Part shown: in pieces, positions 24,745-37,116 of the stretch
How the letters are laid out: each line of letters begins with the position of its first letter
Numbering within the stretch: position 1 is the first letter of the stretch
Assembly (NCBI RefSeq): GCF_035083965.1
Contig: NC_089724.1
Span: forward strand, 9,356,910-9,420,909
Direction of reading: 5' to 3'
Source: Branchiostoma lanceolatum
Taxonomy: Eukaryota; Chordata; Leptocardii; Amphioxiformes; Branchiostomatidae
Length of the DNA: 64,000 bases
The notes under the pieces: model-generated
What the model saw: only the letters and a program-made list of their open reading frames with translations
What the model was told of the DNA's origin: nothing
The model's database searches: none
Made by a program: the position numbers and the translations under genes

Positions 24745-25567
24745 ACTGGAATAGCAAGAAGTGGCAGGTGTCCCATATACAATACCATATACGTCCAGTC
24801 TCGACTCGAAGAAAAAGTATGTATCACCACTTTTACTGCTCACAATTCTGTCCGAAACCATATCTTTGAGTCGTAAGGTTCTAATAGTATGCTTTTTTAG
24901 AATGTATCTATATATTCTACTATAAACATCATTGTTAAGTCGAGAACAGCTATTCAGAGAGCATGTATGTATATATAACAAAGGTTCTATAACAAAGATA
25001 ACATACAATCAGAATATGACACTAACTTGTGTCATTTTTGCTCAGAGCTTCAGATATAGGAGAACGAGGATTCCGCGACCAGGATTTCTCTTGTAAGCGT
25101 TGGGCGAAGAGTGGTCTACAATCCGCATACCAGGAGCAAAGTTCAAAAACCCGCGGTCGCCAAAAATCATGTACATGTGGTACAGGCTTCCTGGCGAAAG
25201 GTGGATCGTCATCCCCAGGCCCCCTGGTGGTGACTTGGCGAACGCCTTACTGATGACGTCAAGCAAGGCAGGATGGCAGGAGGGGTCAGATGGGCAGTTT
25301 AGGATGGTTTCAACGGAAGAATCGTTCAATCGACCAAACCATATTCCCCGTCCTAAACTGAGGGTCACTCCAACAGTTGTATGGGAGAGGAAGATGAACG
25401 GAAGGTGGAAAGTCGTCCCCTACCCAGGTGAAGACCAGATCCACGTCGGGTGGCAGCCTGTTCGTAACGGAGGATGGAAATCTGTCTACTTCACCAAGGA
25501 AGAGCTGATAATGATCGTTGTTCCAAGACGGCACAGTCGGGCAGCCATGACTAGCGAAGCCTATTGA
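24745..25567 (+). pseudogene. Partial duplicated copy of R1: M3 exon end and M3-M4 loop
   Basis: At about 24775-24816 a worn copy of the end of the R1 M3 exon (CCAGTCTCGACTCGAAG) is followed by a GT, then an intron-like gap. From about 25060 comes a copy of the R1 last exon. Frame 25100-25567 matches the R1 loop closely: it has the W-Y-R-L-P and W-E-R-K-M-N-G-R-W blocks and FTKEEL, ending at TGA 25565-25567. The TM4 region, upstream channel exons and ectodomain are absent. The counterpart of the possible R1 donor (GGTAAGATGG) reads GGCAGGATGG here. It is a segmental, not processed, copy since intron position is kept. The loop frame remains open, so the duplication may be fairly recent. Confidence 0.75.
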
Positions 25568-27086
25568 ACATCCTCCGCGTATACTGGTAGTTACCCTTCA
25601 ATCCGCAATTGGATATTCTCGTTTATCTGAAGTTGATCCGTCATATTTTTTACTTGTTCTGCTTACAGTCTCCATTTTACCATTATTCTTTGGAAGTATA
25701 CGCAGACGAAGTAACATACAATACTTTCATTGCATTCGTAGCCAGTCGATGTATCAGGCACCGCATAAGAAAACTGAAAAAGTGAACTAATGTCAGATGC
25801 ATCAATGGCTCGCCGACATGTAGAATTAGCAGTAGAAAACATCGATTGATGGCGCATGATCCTGTTCTAAGTATGACTATCTCGTAATTCTTTTATTGTG
25901 CATTTTATGTGTTCTGAATCATAGTAATCCACAAAAATAATAATCTCACTTATATTTTTTATCATTTCGTTGTTATAACGCCTCTGTGAACAAGCGGTGT
26001 TGACATTGCTGCCAAACTGACAATCGTCATGAACATTACTCAGTGGATGAATGTTTAATGTCCCTGAGCCGTGGTATTTATAAAAGAGCTTTTGGGATCA
26101 TCTACCCGCTATTGCACAAACTTCTCACATGACACTGAACTGCAGTCGCCCAGCAAGTTAACCCATTATGGTTACGAAAGCCTTTTACAAAACACAGTGT
26201 TGTTATAAATTCGCTACTTTCTATACTTCGTAATGATATTGTGCATGTTCTGCATGTAACTGCTGTTGCATCAAAGTTGCAATGCACGTGTTTTCAGGCA
26301 GGCGGTGCTTATGTTTATTTTCTTTGTAAATATTGATGACCCTTGAATAGATATGTGCATCCAAGAATCAATAGTCTTGTTTGAATACGCGTTGTTTTTC
26401 ATTCTACTATACATCAGGTAAAAAATTTCGTGCTCATAGTTTCAGGCACATGCCATGAACATGCTGTTAAAGAGTCAGTTTCGCCCAAAAAAATTTTGTC
26501 ATTCGGCTTTCCGATGCATTCATTATTGTCACCATTCATGGTCACTGCATGTCTAAGTGAAAATATATTTCGTATGTCGTCATCATCATCACGCCTGACG
26601 AGGCCGAAACGTCAGAGTCTATCATGTCAAATTCCACCACGAACAATGCTTTCAACCAACACAATCTACAGATAGGAACCAAGGCCACCCCATGTGTCAC
26701 CGGAGTGTCAACGTAGATTTGTTGCACACCCATCAAGTGAGTGGAGAGACAACCTGTTGCACGTGCCTATGGCAAACGCTTAGCAACAGAGCCATAAGTC
26801 ACAGACTAATTAGGATGAACACAATGCTTAGCGTGTTGACGTGATCATCTTATGTGTCCGTGCATTGCCATTTCATCTAGAGTCAGTATAGCGAACACTC
26901 ATAAACTGCCATAAACCGGCTAATAACGGACACTTTGTATCCTGTAACCTAAATGTTACGTTAACTCTATCGGGCATGTGAGGGCGGTGTGTGTTAGCGC
27001 TGTGTAACATCGTTGTGGTGAATATTGTGCAAGATGAAATATTCAGATAGCACTTGACGGGTAACGCTGGATAGATATGTGTAAAT
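25568..27086. other. Intergenic upstream of R2
   Basis: No coding sequence recognised. A TATAAAAG box at 26079-26086 has no assigned transcript. The R2 start is about 1 kb further right. Confidence 0.4.
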
Positions 27087-30000
27087 ATGACTGCGATTCA
27101 CCCGTTCGTTGCTTTGCTGATTTTGGGACTTCACTGTCAACGCGCTCTTTCAGGTGAGTTATGTTAAACTTTGTTTTTTTACGCATTTGTGATGGTATAT
27201 CTACTATAAACACATGTACAATATAACCAGTGTTGTGAAGTTTGTTTCTGATACGACCCGCAACAGTAATTTTCAAATGCGAAGTGTTTTTCTTAATGTC
27301 TTGTCTAATGTTACACTGTGCAAGACATACACGAGCTAAGATTCATGGCTTTGACTGATGCTGGTCACATTACACCACATGTATATGCTCTTTGTATAAG
27401 CTGTACAAAAAAAAAAAACACCTAGTTTTACTCGGTTTCTAATTTAAAAACGTGTATTGGTGCCAAATTCCTTTTATTGGAAGCCTCATCTTATTTTCGG
27501 AATCGGATCTACAGGTAAACATTTGAATTGATTCAACATCTGAAAGCCTATACATAGCATTCCCGCAGGACAAGGATAAAGGGGTATCTCTACGGGAACA
27601 CCCCCACATTCCGACACCCCCACATTCCGACACCCCTACATTCCAACACCCCCTACATTCCGACACCCCCTACATTCCGACACCCCCTACATTCCGACAC
27701 CCCTACATTCCGACACCCCCTACATTCCGACACCCTTACATTCCGACACCCCCTACATTCCAACACCCCCTACATTCCGACACTCCCAGGCTGAGGGGGT
27801 ATCGGAACATAGAGATGTACCTCGGAACATACTGGTGTAACCGTCTGTACTCTGGTGGGATCCCGTATTTTTCACCCGGTACCATAATCATGCACAGAAA
27901 AGCGAATCAGCTTACCCATATGCATGCCAACATACATTGTATCTGCCATGCATTAAAAGATATACAACAGATTCCAACTTTGATGATTTGCATATTCTTT
28001 TCATACACAGCTTATCCATTCGACGAGTTCCTACTATTTAGCGGCGCGGCAATCATTGGTCATGACGATGACAGGATTACCGGGATATCAAGAGCGGAAT
28101 GTCTCCAGGCGTGTCTCCAGGGAACAGCCAGGGTTCCCACCGGCACTTGTCGGTCTGCTGACTACGATTTTTATAACAACATTTGCTATCTTGCCTTGGG
28201 ATACAAGGTTTTTTTTCCTGCGGACTTTCTGATTGGACTTAGCAGACTCGATCACTACCAGATCCGTAAGTTCTTGTTCTACTTTATTTTTGATGAAAAT
28301 CTATTGAACGTTTATGGAAAATGTTCTTCATTTCAGCAAACACAGAGAAAAATACTTTTATCCGCCTCTGTAACTACCTTGGCCCCATTTCTGACGTCAC
28401 GCTTACGAAATATTACGTGTTGCCAGCGATCGGTTGTTTTGTGTGTTGAAATAAAGTTGAATCACATTCCATCATGTTAATATTCACCAAGTTAACAGAC
28501 GCTGAACTTTCACGCTAATATCATTTGTGGTCTCCCAATGCAAGATCTCCATATGTCCTGACCTTTCCATGACAATACATAGCTTGTAGAAATCAACATT
28601 ATTGTTGCTGATACAAAAACTATGGCGACTTCTATCAACAGTTATTGACGAGTGTGTAGAGTCTACCCACGACTGTTCCCATGGGTGTGTGGATGAGGCA
28701 GACGGGTTCAGTTGCACGTGTCCGCCTGCAGCTGGCTTGACTTTGGGCCCAGACACAAAAATCTGCGTCGGTAGGAAAGCAAATGAGTATTACCGATAAT
28801 TCCATGAACATATGTAAATTGATTTAATATCCTCCCTTCACAGCTTTGAAAAGTTGATTGGTACTTCTAACAACACCATAGTACACGACTGTGGTTCTGA
28901 ACATTCATCACCTATTGCTTTCAATGATGACACGCATTTCCTTTTAGATATCGACGAATGCAGTCAAAACAATGGAGGGTGTGCCGTAAATGAGGAATGT
29001 GTGAACGTCTTCGGGTCCTTTTACTGCGCATGCCTCGGCGGAGGTACGATCCTGGTGAATAGTTCGACCTGTTCAGGTAATATTTGTAGTCTATTTTTAC
29101 TAGATATAACATGCAATACTGTGACATCTTTCAGTATGCCCCTTAGAGGGAGGAATTAAGGGAGTAAATGTGTTGACGTGCAGCAATATTTCAATCACGT
29201 TTCTGTGCTGAAGAAAAATGTTGATTACCAACACATTACTTTAAGATGCAAGAAATGTGTTTTATGTTTGTGATAACCAGAGATGATTTGATGTTATATG
29301 ATAACTTTCATCACTATTATATTTCATCCAGCCTGCCAGCACAGATTGACGGACAATCTCGAGGCTGCATACATATGGGACCTACCACCAATCACGTCTC
29401 CCTATACAGTCAAAGTTAGGGCCATCAGGGCGCGGGGGGTGTACATGGCTTTGTCCAGCGATAATGGAGACACAGACTCCATGATTCAAATCGTCATCGG
29501 TGACCAAAGTAGCATCGGTCATGCTAGAGGCCTGACGGCGGCTGCCACCCCTAGTAAGTAACGGTTTACGTGTACTTGTCTTTAAGTAGTATTTCTGTAA
29601 ATGTTTTTGAACGATTTATTTCCTGTGCTTGTCTGTAATTATCATTTCTGTTAATGTTTTTGGACGATTGATTTCTCAAGCTTTATCTAATCATTGGCAT
29701 CAATCTCAGAAGGAAATCATCGTCTTCACTTACTGTGATAATTAATTAGTAAAGTAACAATAATGTTTTCAACTCTTCTCTGTAGATATCCTACCGCTTG
29801 GTGAGTACCGAGTGTTCTGGCTTACCTGGTCGGCAGATGGAACTGTTGCAGTCCGGGCCCATGAAGAGAGCCTACCTTTCATCCAGATGACAGCCCCAGG
29901 TCTGGAGCTCGGGCCGGTCAGACACATCGGCTATCACGCTGGGGCTGTTGGTGTGGCGGACTGGGACTTCTGTTACGGTTCGCTTATCAGGCCATGTTGA

Positions 30001-33000
30001 TTTGATTATATAGACGACATCCTCTGGGCACCCCAAAACTGCTGCTAGCTTGCGAATAGAAAAATAATGCTTAGCAAAAAAGAAGAGTTGCCTTCATTGT
30101 GAAATCTAAGTGGTCATGAAGGATGAATTAACACAACTAAACACACGTGCAAGTATGGTATACCGAAATGTAGATTCTTCCTCTTCTTTTTTCTTTCAAA
30201 ACTTCTTTTTTGACTTTGGAATTGGCTATGGCATTCCACGACGTTAGTATCCATTTCCAAAAATATCTTTTTGTAGTTTACAGCGTGTATTTTGTCATTT
30301 TGCAGCTGCATTTTACGATGACCGAAAACGGACGGAAATTTATGCCGGCGCGAATGTCATCCATATAATCAAATCAACATGGCCTAACTAGCGGTTCACA
30401 TTCGGCAGAAATAATGCACTGAAAAGATGCTTTTACAGACATTCTTTACAGAAAACTTGACATACACTACATAAATGCAAATTTTCTTGTTCGGTGGTGG
30501 CGTTTTTCGTTTATGCAAGTTTGATTAGTTAAGTTAAAACTTAATTGTATCGCCGCCTTGACCTTGTCTGTCCCTTTTTTGCTATATAGAAGAACTTTAA
30601 AAAGAACTTTATTCCACGACAATTGTGCTCAGTACAAAGTATGTCAAAAGTATAGAATAAAACTACACATCTTAATTACTAATACAATACAATAAGGGCT
30701 AGCATAAGTTTTTGATATACATGTAATGTTATAATCGAGTGGGGCTAATCATTAGTTTCGGTGTTTTTCTATGGACAAAGCAGTCGTTTAAATATTTACA
30801 TATTTTTGCATTATGGGGATTGTTGCATTAGAATATATATATGTTCACACTATAAAAAAACAGATTCTACATTACAACAATAAACTTAGCTTGAGACTGA
30901 AACGTTTTAATGACAACCTTTGGGAAAGGACAGTATCAAAGTGTGTTTTACTACGATACAAATTGCTGTTTCAGTGAACGGTGATTGGTCGGAGTGGGGT
31001 AGCTGGGCTCCCTGTGACGCCCCCTGTGGATTTGGTATGAGGGCCCGGAGTCGTACGTGTACCGACCCGCCACCTGTACATGTGTTGGGCGGGACCTGCA
31101 TCGGGCAAGCCGCGGCGTCGATCTTGTGTCTCGTACCCGGGATGTGCCAAGGTACGTAGTATTCTGGAGGTGTGGATAGGATGTATAATACAGGTATTCT
31201 TCTTCCCTGTAAAGCCCCCCTCTCAATGGACACGCGGCACGATGGCGGCGTCGCTGCGTCCTAAACTGGATTTGTGTTACGATTGACTTTATAATGGGAA
31301 TATCATTCAAAACGTACAAGTATGACCAAAAAGACAACAAAACACAAAGCTTAAAAGGATGAGAGCGCCGTCCTAGTGGAATGAGGTATAAGTAATAGTC
31401 GTCTGCATGCTATTAGTAACGGTTGACACCTCGTTTTGTCCCAATAGGGCTACGCCCAGATAAATGACAAACACCTGCATAAAAAATGTTTATGATGTGC
31501 AATACATCAATTTCAAGTCAGCGGATCCTAGGAGAACATAAAGCATATTCAGTTTTGGAAGTGATTTTTTTTCTTATGAATTAACTACGGCTTTTCCCTC
31601 TTCATCCACGCAGAGAGCGATACTTGGCTAGAGGTAATACTTTGAAACACAATATTAACTTATATCATTTACTTATGTCTATCAGAACCATGCATAAGTT
31701 AACTTAAGGTATCAATGTACCGAGTCTAAAATGACGGTTTACCCTGTAGCCAGCTCTTTTGGTTATCATTAAATCATTCGACTCATCGCAGACTTCTGTT
31801 TATGATGATAAAGATATAGAATTGAGATTTTTTTTCCTGTTCACCACTGATAGGGTTTATTCGATCCTGGCGAAGCTAACATCAGCTGGGCAGACTGGCA
31901 GGAAAACTGGAAAACTGGAAAGTTTCTTCCACCGGGGTACGACACCACAGAGGCGCCAAGTGAAATAGGTTCGTTGAACATTATCTAGAGCAGTAGCTGA
32001 CAAAACTTCATTTTTTTGTTGGTGTGCGATCTACACAAATTGCTTAAATCAATTCAAGTGTGACTTTCAACCAATGCATCATCTTTGGCAGGTAAAAATA
32101 AGTTGTGAAAATTAAATCAAATTGTTACCTGCAATAATTGTAAAGAGAAATCAATTAGACAATAATATCTTAGATTTAATCCATTCTCTTCTTGAAATTG
32201 TTTTATTTTTCATTTTGATTTAGGAGGGATGGACGTCGCATCGAATGTTTACATTCTCAACATTGGATCTCTTTCAGAGAAACATGCGGTAAGGACATAA
32301 AGATAAAAACTGCATGGTTAGAATAATGTCTTAATGTTGGAATTCATCGCAGCATATTTCTCATTTCAATAGATACTATGTGAAAAGCAGTTTATGTATG
32401 AAGTCTTAGTACATGTGTACTGCAGTATACTTTTAATTTCACTTTGTCACCTCAAACTTTTCTTTGCAGAATATTTTTATCAGAGTCCAGTACGTTTTAT
32501 CGTGGGTCGATAGTCGTCTGTTCGGCATTGCCCCGTCGTGGATTCCCGTGCCACCCACCCTTCTCTGGTCCCCTCCACTGGCCTTCGGGCAGTCCGTCCG
32601 AACAGCGACTACTGAGGAGGAGGAGGACAACTCGATGTGGCTGGATCAACGGGGACTTATTGTCTACAAAATAACGTAGATATCGTTGTTTGTAGTAACG
32701 TTGGGTAACATAAATTCGGGATTTTTCCGATAATGGTTGACTGAAATCAATCTAGCAGAACAATAAACCATCCTTTTTTTCTATTATTCTGTCAGTATCA
32801 TGTACTATCTTTGCACTAATCATATATATTTGTCTCTAGTCGTGCTGACACCATAATATTTCAACTTGAAACTACCGTCCGCCGCACGCACAATGACGGT
32901 GCTGTCGGACAGGGGTGAACATTAATTCGGGAGAGAAGATTCGTCTTGAATATCTTACCGCTAATTACATTTTATACAGCAGCTATTCGTTCCATCCTTG

Positions 33001-36000
33001 GCTTGAGGAGAGTGCTTCGGATATAGACGTGTCCAAGTAAAAAAAAAACACGAAAAAACGGCCGTACCGCACACATCAGGCCTCCGGGAACAACCCGTGT
33101 GTTGAGTCGGTAGAACGTTACTCAAAGTCGATCCCCACCGTCATGGAAATTTGTACATTATTCATCGGGGCGTTAGCTGGATGCCGTAGAAATGGTAATA
33201 CTACTATGTCCATGTGTTTCTGCTTGTGCTAAGAGCAAACTTTGAGGAAAATATCGCCATCAGTCCACTATCACACACAACATTTGGACAAAAAAGTGTT
33301 CCTCGCAAACGTTTGTCGTCTGCCGAATAGCAGGATTCTGGGTAACGAATATGGCGGCGGGAACTTGAATTCACCGTAGTGCCGTAGCCATTGGTTGTAG
33401 CAACAAAGAGGCGTTTTGATGATTAATCACACTTAGAGTCCAGTTGTAGGTTAGCAAAAGAGATTCTAATAAGTTGTATTGTAAATAATTGTGTTGAGCA
33501 GGAAGCGGATGTGATATTTGTCTTATAAACCAGCGAACAACAATGTAGTATAATTCTCCCACGAAGCCCTCAGACTGTGACAAAAAGGGACGGAGAGTTT
33601 TTGACGTAGCCAACTTCTAATGCATGGTTATCGAAGCTTTTCAGACAATGTTCTGAATACGTTAGTCTGTCAAGTTTGAATTTCTAGCGGTATTACTGAT
33701 GTTGCATCTAGCACATATCCCTAAATACCCCGTTTTCGAAAAATCCCGAATTTAAGTACCCCGCGAATTTATGTTACCCAACGTTACATTATTGCAATTC
33801 TAAGATAACAAATACAAATCAGAAGAAGAGTCTTCGATACATCTTTTGCACCCTTTATTATGATTGTAATTTTGGCAGCCATTTTTTTTATTATTTATGA
33901 TATGCTAAACAACTTTCAAAATGACAACCAAACAGATGGTGAAAGGCTGTTGTATGGGTCAACTCTCGTCACTGGTATTGTGTCTACTTATTTTTTTTGT
34001 TGCAATTTTTGTTTTTGCACTTGACCCCTCATGCTCAAAAAATGCCTGATTGATATATTTCGTTTTCATCACGCTCTAGGCGTCTTCTAAGGGTGAGCTG
34101 CGTGGCCGAGCTGGAGCGATATCCGCTGGATACACAAATCTGCAGGGTGGCTCTGTTGGGCTGTAAGTTACCATCTACAGTATTCATATCTGCATGGCCG
34201 AAATGAAAATCTTCTCAGTAATGTGGTCCAGAATGTTATCATTAAATGTTTAGCGTCATTGTGACAAATGATCCTAAACACTGCTGAGGATATTGGGGTT
34301 ATGGATTTGTACATTCCCCCATTTGCAGTGAGTAATAATTGATAATCATGTATTCATTCATCCACACCAGATAATGGAATAAGACTCCGGCTGCAGCCGT
34401 CCAACAATGTCGCCCGTGCTCCCATCAAGAGCGACGCTACAGGAGTGACGTCACAGTTCACGTTCATCGGGGTGGAGGAGAGCGCGACGTTCCAATCCTT
34501 CATCAGTAACGACACAGCCGGTTTGTAGTTATGGCAACTTTCACGTTTATTAGAAAATTGACACAGAAAACTACCGTTCATAGCTCTTGTATGAAGCTTA
34601 TGTGTGCGGAAAATAGTACTGCCCACGTCAGAAAGAATACAATGTCTTCTCAGTAACGTTACGTGCACTAGTACTACTACGATGTTGTAAGTTCTTACTA
34701 CACGAAAAAGCACACGTTTCTGTGAATTTCATGTCCTTGTCAGATAAAATGCACTGTCAGCTTTTTTCAGTACATACACTAGTACTTCCCCGATGTTATA
34801 AGTTAGGCATCAAACCTTCTTAAAATCTACTCACTCGAAAACGCACACGTGTCAGTGTATTCTAAACTCGTTTATCTCTTCACTTATTTCAGAGACAGGT
34901 TGTGAGTTCTTCAATCAAGTGTGTGATTACCTGTCGGAACCATGCATGACGTCACTCTCAGACACGTGCAAGGCTGGGATGAACTGTGCCATCTGCAGTC
35001 TCGTCCTTGGGACCTGTCAATTCAAAATGTCCTCTTGTCCTACCTACATCAATGGTAATTATCGAGTAGATTATTTCATGAATCACAACACTATTCCGGG
35101 ATCAATGTTTTGATAGCTATAGGTGTCGTTCCAATCAATTGCACGTGGGTGCTCAAAAATACAAAATTTTGAGAGCAAATATCTTTTTCATTGTACTTCA
35201 CATTACATATATACATAAACATATCACATCAGCAACACATAAATACACAGAGAAACATAATTCACGGATCCCATGGTAAAGAGCGAATATCTTTAAGAAT
35301 TCAGTTAGGTACTCATGTAAAGTATAACGATTGCCACTCTTTTGTAGACACTAGTGCGTTCACATCGCTGGAACTGCGCATGCGACTCCGCAGAGTGCTG
35401 TGGCGGTACCTGCTGACTGCCTACCTCCCGTCCGTGGTCATTGTGGTGGCGTCATATCTACAAATATGGCTGTCACCCAAACAGTCAGCCGTTTCCGCAC
35501 GGGTTGTTCTGGGCACCACGGCGGTACTATCGATGATTTCACAGACTGGCAAAACAGCACGCATGCCTTGGGTAACTATTTTGTTGTCGTTGTTGTTAAC
35601 AATATAATCTAAACGAAATGACAAATAAAATACTGTAGAAGAACCTCAAAAGCTCTTATAACGATGATAAGATGCTTCACAAAGACAAACCATGTTCCCA
35701 AACAGCAGCGTAAGTCAAAATACTGTATAGTATTTGTTTTCTTTTTTAGGCCGAGAGACCGAGGGCCATTGACGTCTGGATGCTGGGGTGCTTGTCTTTT
35801 GTGACTGTGGCTCTGCTGGAAACAGCAATCGTGAACTACATATCTACATATTTACAAGACCAGGTACTGGCTAATATAAAGGACATCGTAACGTCCAATG
35901 GCCGTCTGGTTTTTACCTTAATGTATAAGTTATGATTTAGAAACCTTTTTTTTTTGTTAATAGAATTGGCTGTTATCCGATGACTAGGCCAAGCTTTGGT

Positions 36001-36572
36001 CCTGCAACGTAATTCATCGCCATCTCTTACTCTTTCAGGAACAGATGAAGATACGCTTTGAACAGAGAGGCAAAGAGCAGAACCCTCCTATCCGGATTCC
36101 GCGACCAGGGCTAAGAAACACAACGGCGTCAGCGAGTGGACAGTCTGAGGCTCACAGGAGTAGCTTTGTAGCGGGAGACACACGGCTGTGCATCCCACGG
36201 GCGAGGCTCCATGCCCCCCCTTCTGTTTGCTGGCACCAACTCCCGGACAAGGAATGGGTCATAGTTCTCAAAAAGAAGGCCAAGAACAAAAGCGCGTAAG
36301 CCGATGACAAAAGGCAAAAGCAAAGTAACAGTGTCAGTGATGGTAATCCAGTAGTTTCTTACGTCCCAATCTCTTGTATGTCGAGCAGTGATTACGAAGA
36401 CTTTCCCGAGTTTGATCCCAGAGCATTCAAGCCCAGCGCCACTGAACGGGCTGACAGTCTGACAATGAAAATTGACTCGTACGCGAAGGTTGTTTTCCCG
36501 CTGATTTTTTTGGTCTTCAATATTATCTATTGGGTTACTTACCAATACGGAGAATACACCAATCAACATTAG
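27087..36572 (+). CDS. Receptor R2: PAN-EGF-EGF-FA-TSP1 / Cys-loop ligand-gated channel
   Basis: Exons: 27087-27153 (signal peptide), 28011-28265 (PAN, four Cys), 28642-28770 and 28948-29076 (EGF; the second is calcium-binding type, DIDEC), 29332-29553 and 29786-29977 (farnesoic acid O-methyltransferase-like FA domain), 30975-31151 (TSP1, WSEWGSW), 31614-31633 (20-base micro-exon), 31854-31968, 32224-32288, 32470-32675, 34080-34162 and 34371-34520 (ligand-binding domain; Cys-loop [21 protein letters not shown]), 34893-35054 (eight-Cys), 35348-35571 (M1-M2), 35750-35863 (M3), 36039-36572 (loop, M4). M2 reads [14 protein letters not shown], close to GABA-A/glycine/GluCl channels. The last exon has an in-frame TAA at 36297-36299; M4 beyond it is intact and in the same frame. 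The FA-b donor is weak (GTTCGC). AATAAA follows at 36832-36837. Ligand unknown. Confidence 0.88.
27598..27786. repeat. Minisatellite, 17-base unit CCCTACATTCCGACACC
   Basis: About 11 units with one- or two-base length variation, in the R2 intron between signal-peptide and PAN exons. Confidence 0.92.
29989..30385. mobile_element. MITE next to the R2 FA-domain donor
   Basis: Ends read AGGCCATGTTGATTTGATTA inward and continue to a GACAT block, about 32 bases with two or three mismatches. It begins 11 bases after the FA-b exon end. The inverted similarity may reach outward to a CGCT block, that is, into the donor itself. Related to the element at 60758-61112. No clear target duplication. Confidence 0.75.
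31207..31360. mobile_element. MITE fragment, 10970-11228 family
   Basis: Left half only: AAAGCCCCCCTCTCA end, GGCGGCGTCGCTGCGTCCTA block, then the AAAGACAACAAAACACAAAGC block where similarity stops. In an R2 intron. Confidence 0.7.
34893..35054 (+). other. R2 eight-cysteine module exon
   Basis: Spacing C-x6-C-x6-C-x7-C-x5-C-x2-C-x6-C-x6-C, phase 1 at both ends, with the MTSLSDTC core shared by R4 and, with one change, by R3 and R5. Confidence 0.88.
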
Positions 36573-37116
36573 GTATTGATGTCAATCCATAAATCAAGTA
36601 GAGTATGTTAAATCTGATTGAGATTTGATGTTAATTTGAAAGCTCAATAATTTCATTATTTAATTGTAATATTGCATCCAGTGTTTATTTACAATTATCT
36701 ACATTGTGTTAATAGTCGTGGTCGTTGTAACATAAAGCAACCATTACGTAAAATTGATATGATATATATTTATATACATGCAAACAATGTACTTACTAAG
36801 GGGAATTCATACTGTGCTAGGCTCACTGAAGAATAAATCAAGTATATGAACAACATCAACATTTTATTTCTATTCTATGAATATTTTGCTTCTATTTTAG
36901 GAGGTTTACTTAATTTAAACTTATCTCTTTGGTTGTAGATAAAAGAATATGTTTACTTTCAGGATTAGGTATCGTGCATGGTAAATGCTTGACGTAAATA
37001 CTCGCTTAATTAATTTCTGATTAATATTTGAATACAAACCAATAGTTAGTTATTCTATTCAATAGTCTGGTTTCCTTTGAAGATAAAGTAACTGGCAGTT
37101 GCTTCCTACATGCTAA
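36573..37116. other. Convergent 3' ends of R2 and R3
   Basis: 544 bases between opposed stop codons. AATAAA for R2 lies at 36832-36837, and TTTATT at 36863-36868 is an AATAAA on the minus strand for R3. If both are used, the transcripts overlap slightly or abut. No other gene seen. Confidence 0.45.

Noticed and set aside
26079-26086. TATAAAAG box; another at about 59874
   Set aside because: No gene start fits downstream of either; the second is inside an R5 intron on the opposite strand. Probably chance.
26594-26615. Hammerhead-ribozyme-like core (CTGACGA ... GAAAC)
   Set aside because: Only GGCC separates the two core boxes, too short for stem II with a loop, and no stem I/III partner seen.
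27598-27786. CRISPR-like regular repeats
   Set aside because: Direct tandem 17-base units without spacers in an animal intron; a minisatellite.
30598-30720. Possible LINE or SINE 3' tails (CTTTATT...CGACAA tracts), also near 14615, 21265 and 24337
   Set aside because: Similar openings but too diverged and short to assign a family or ends by eye.
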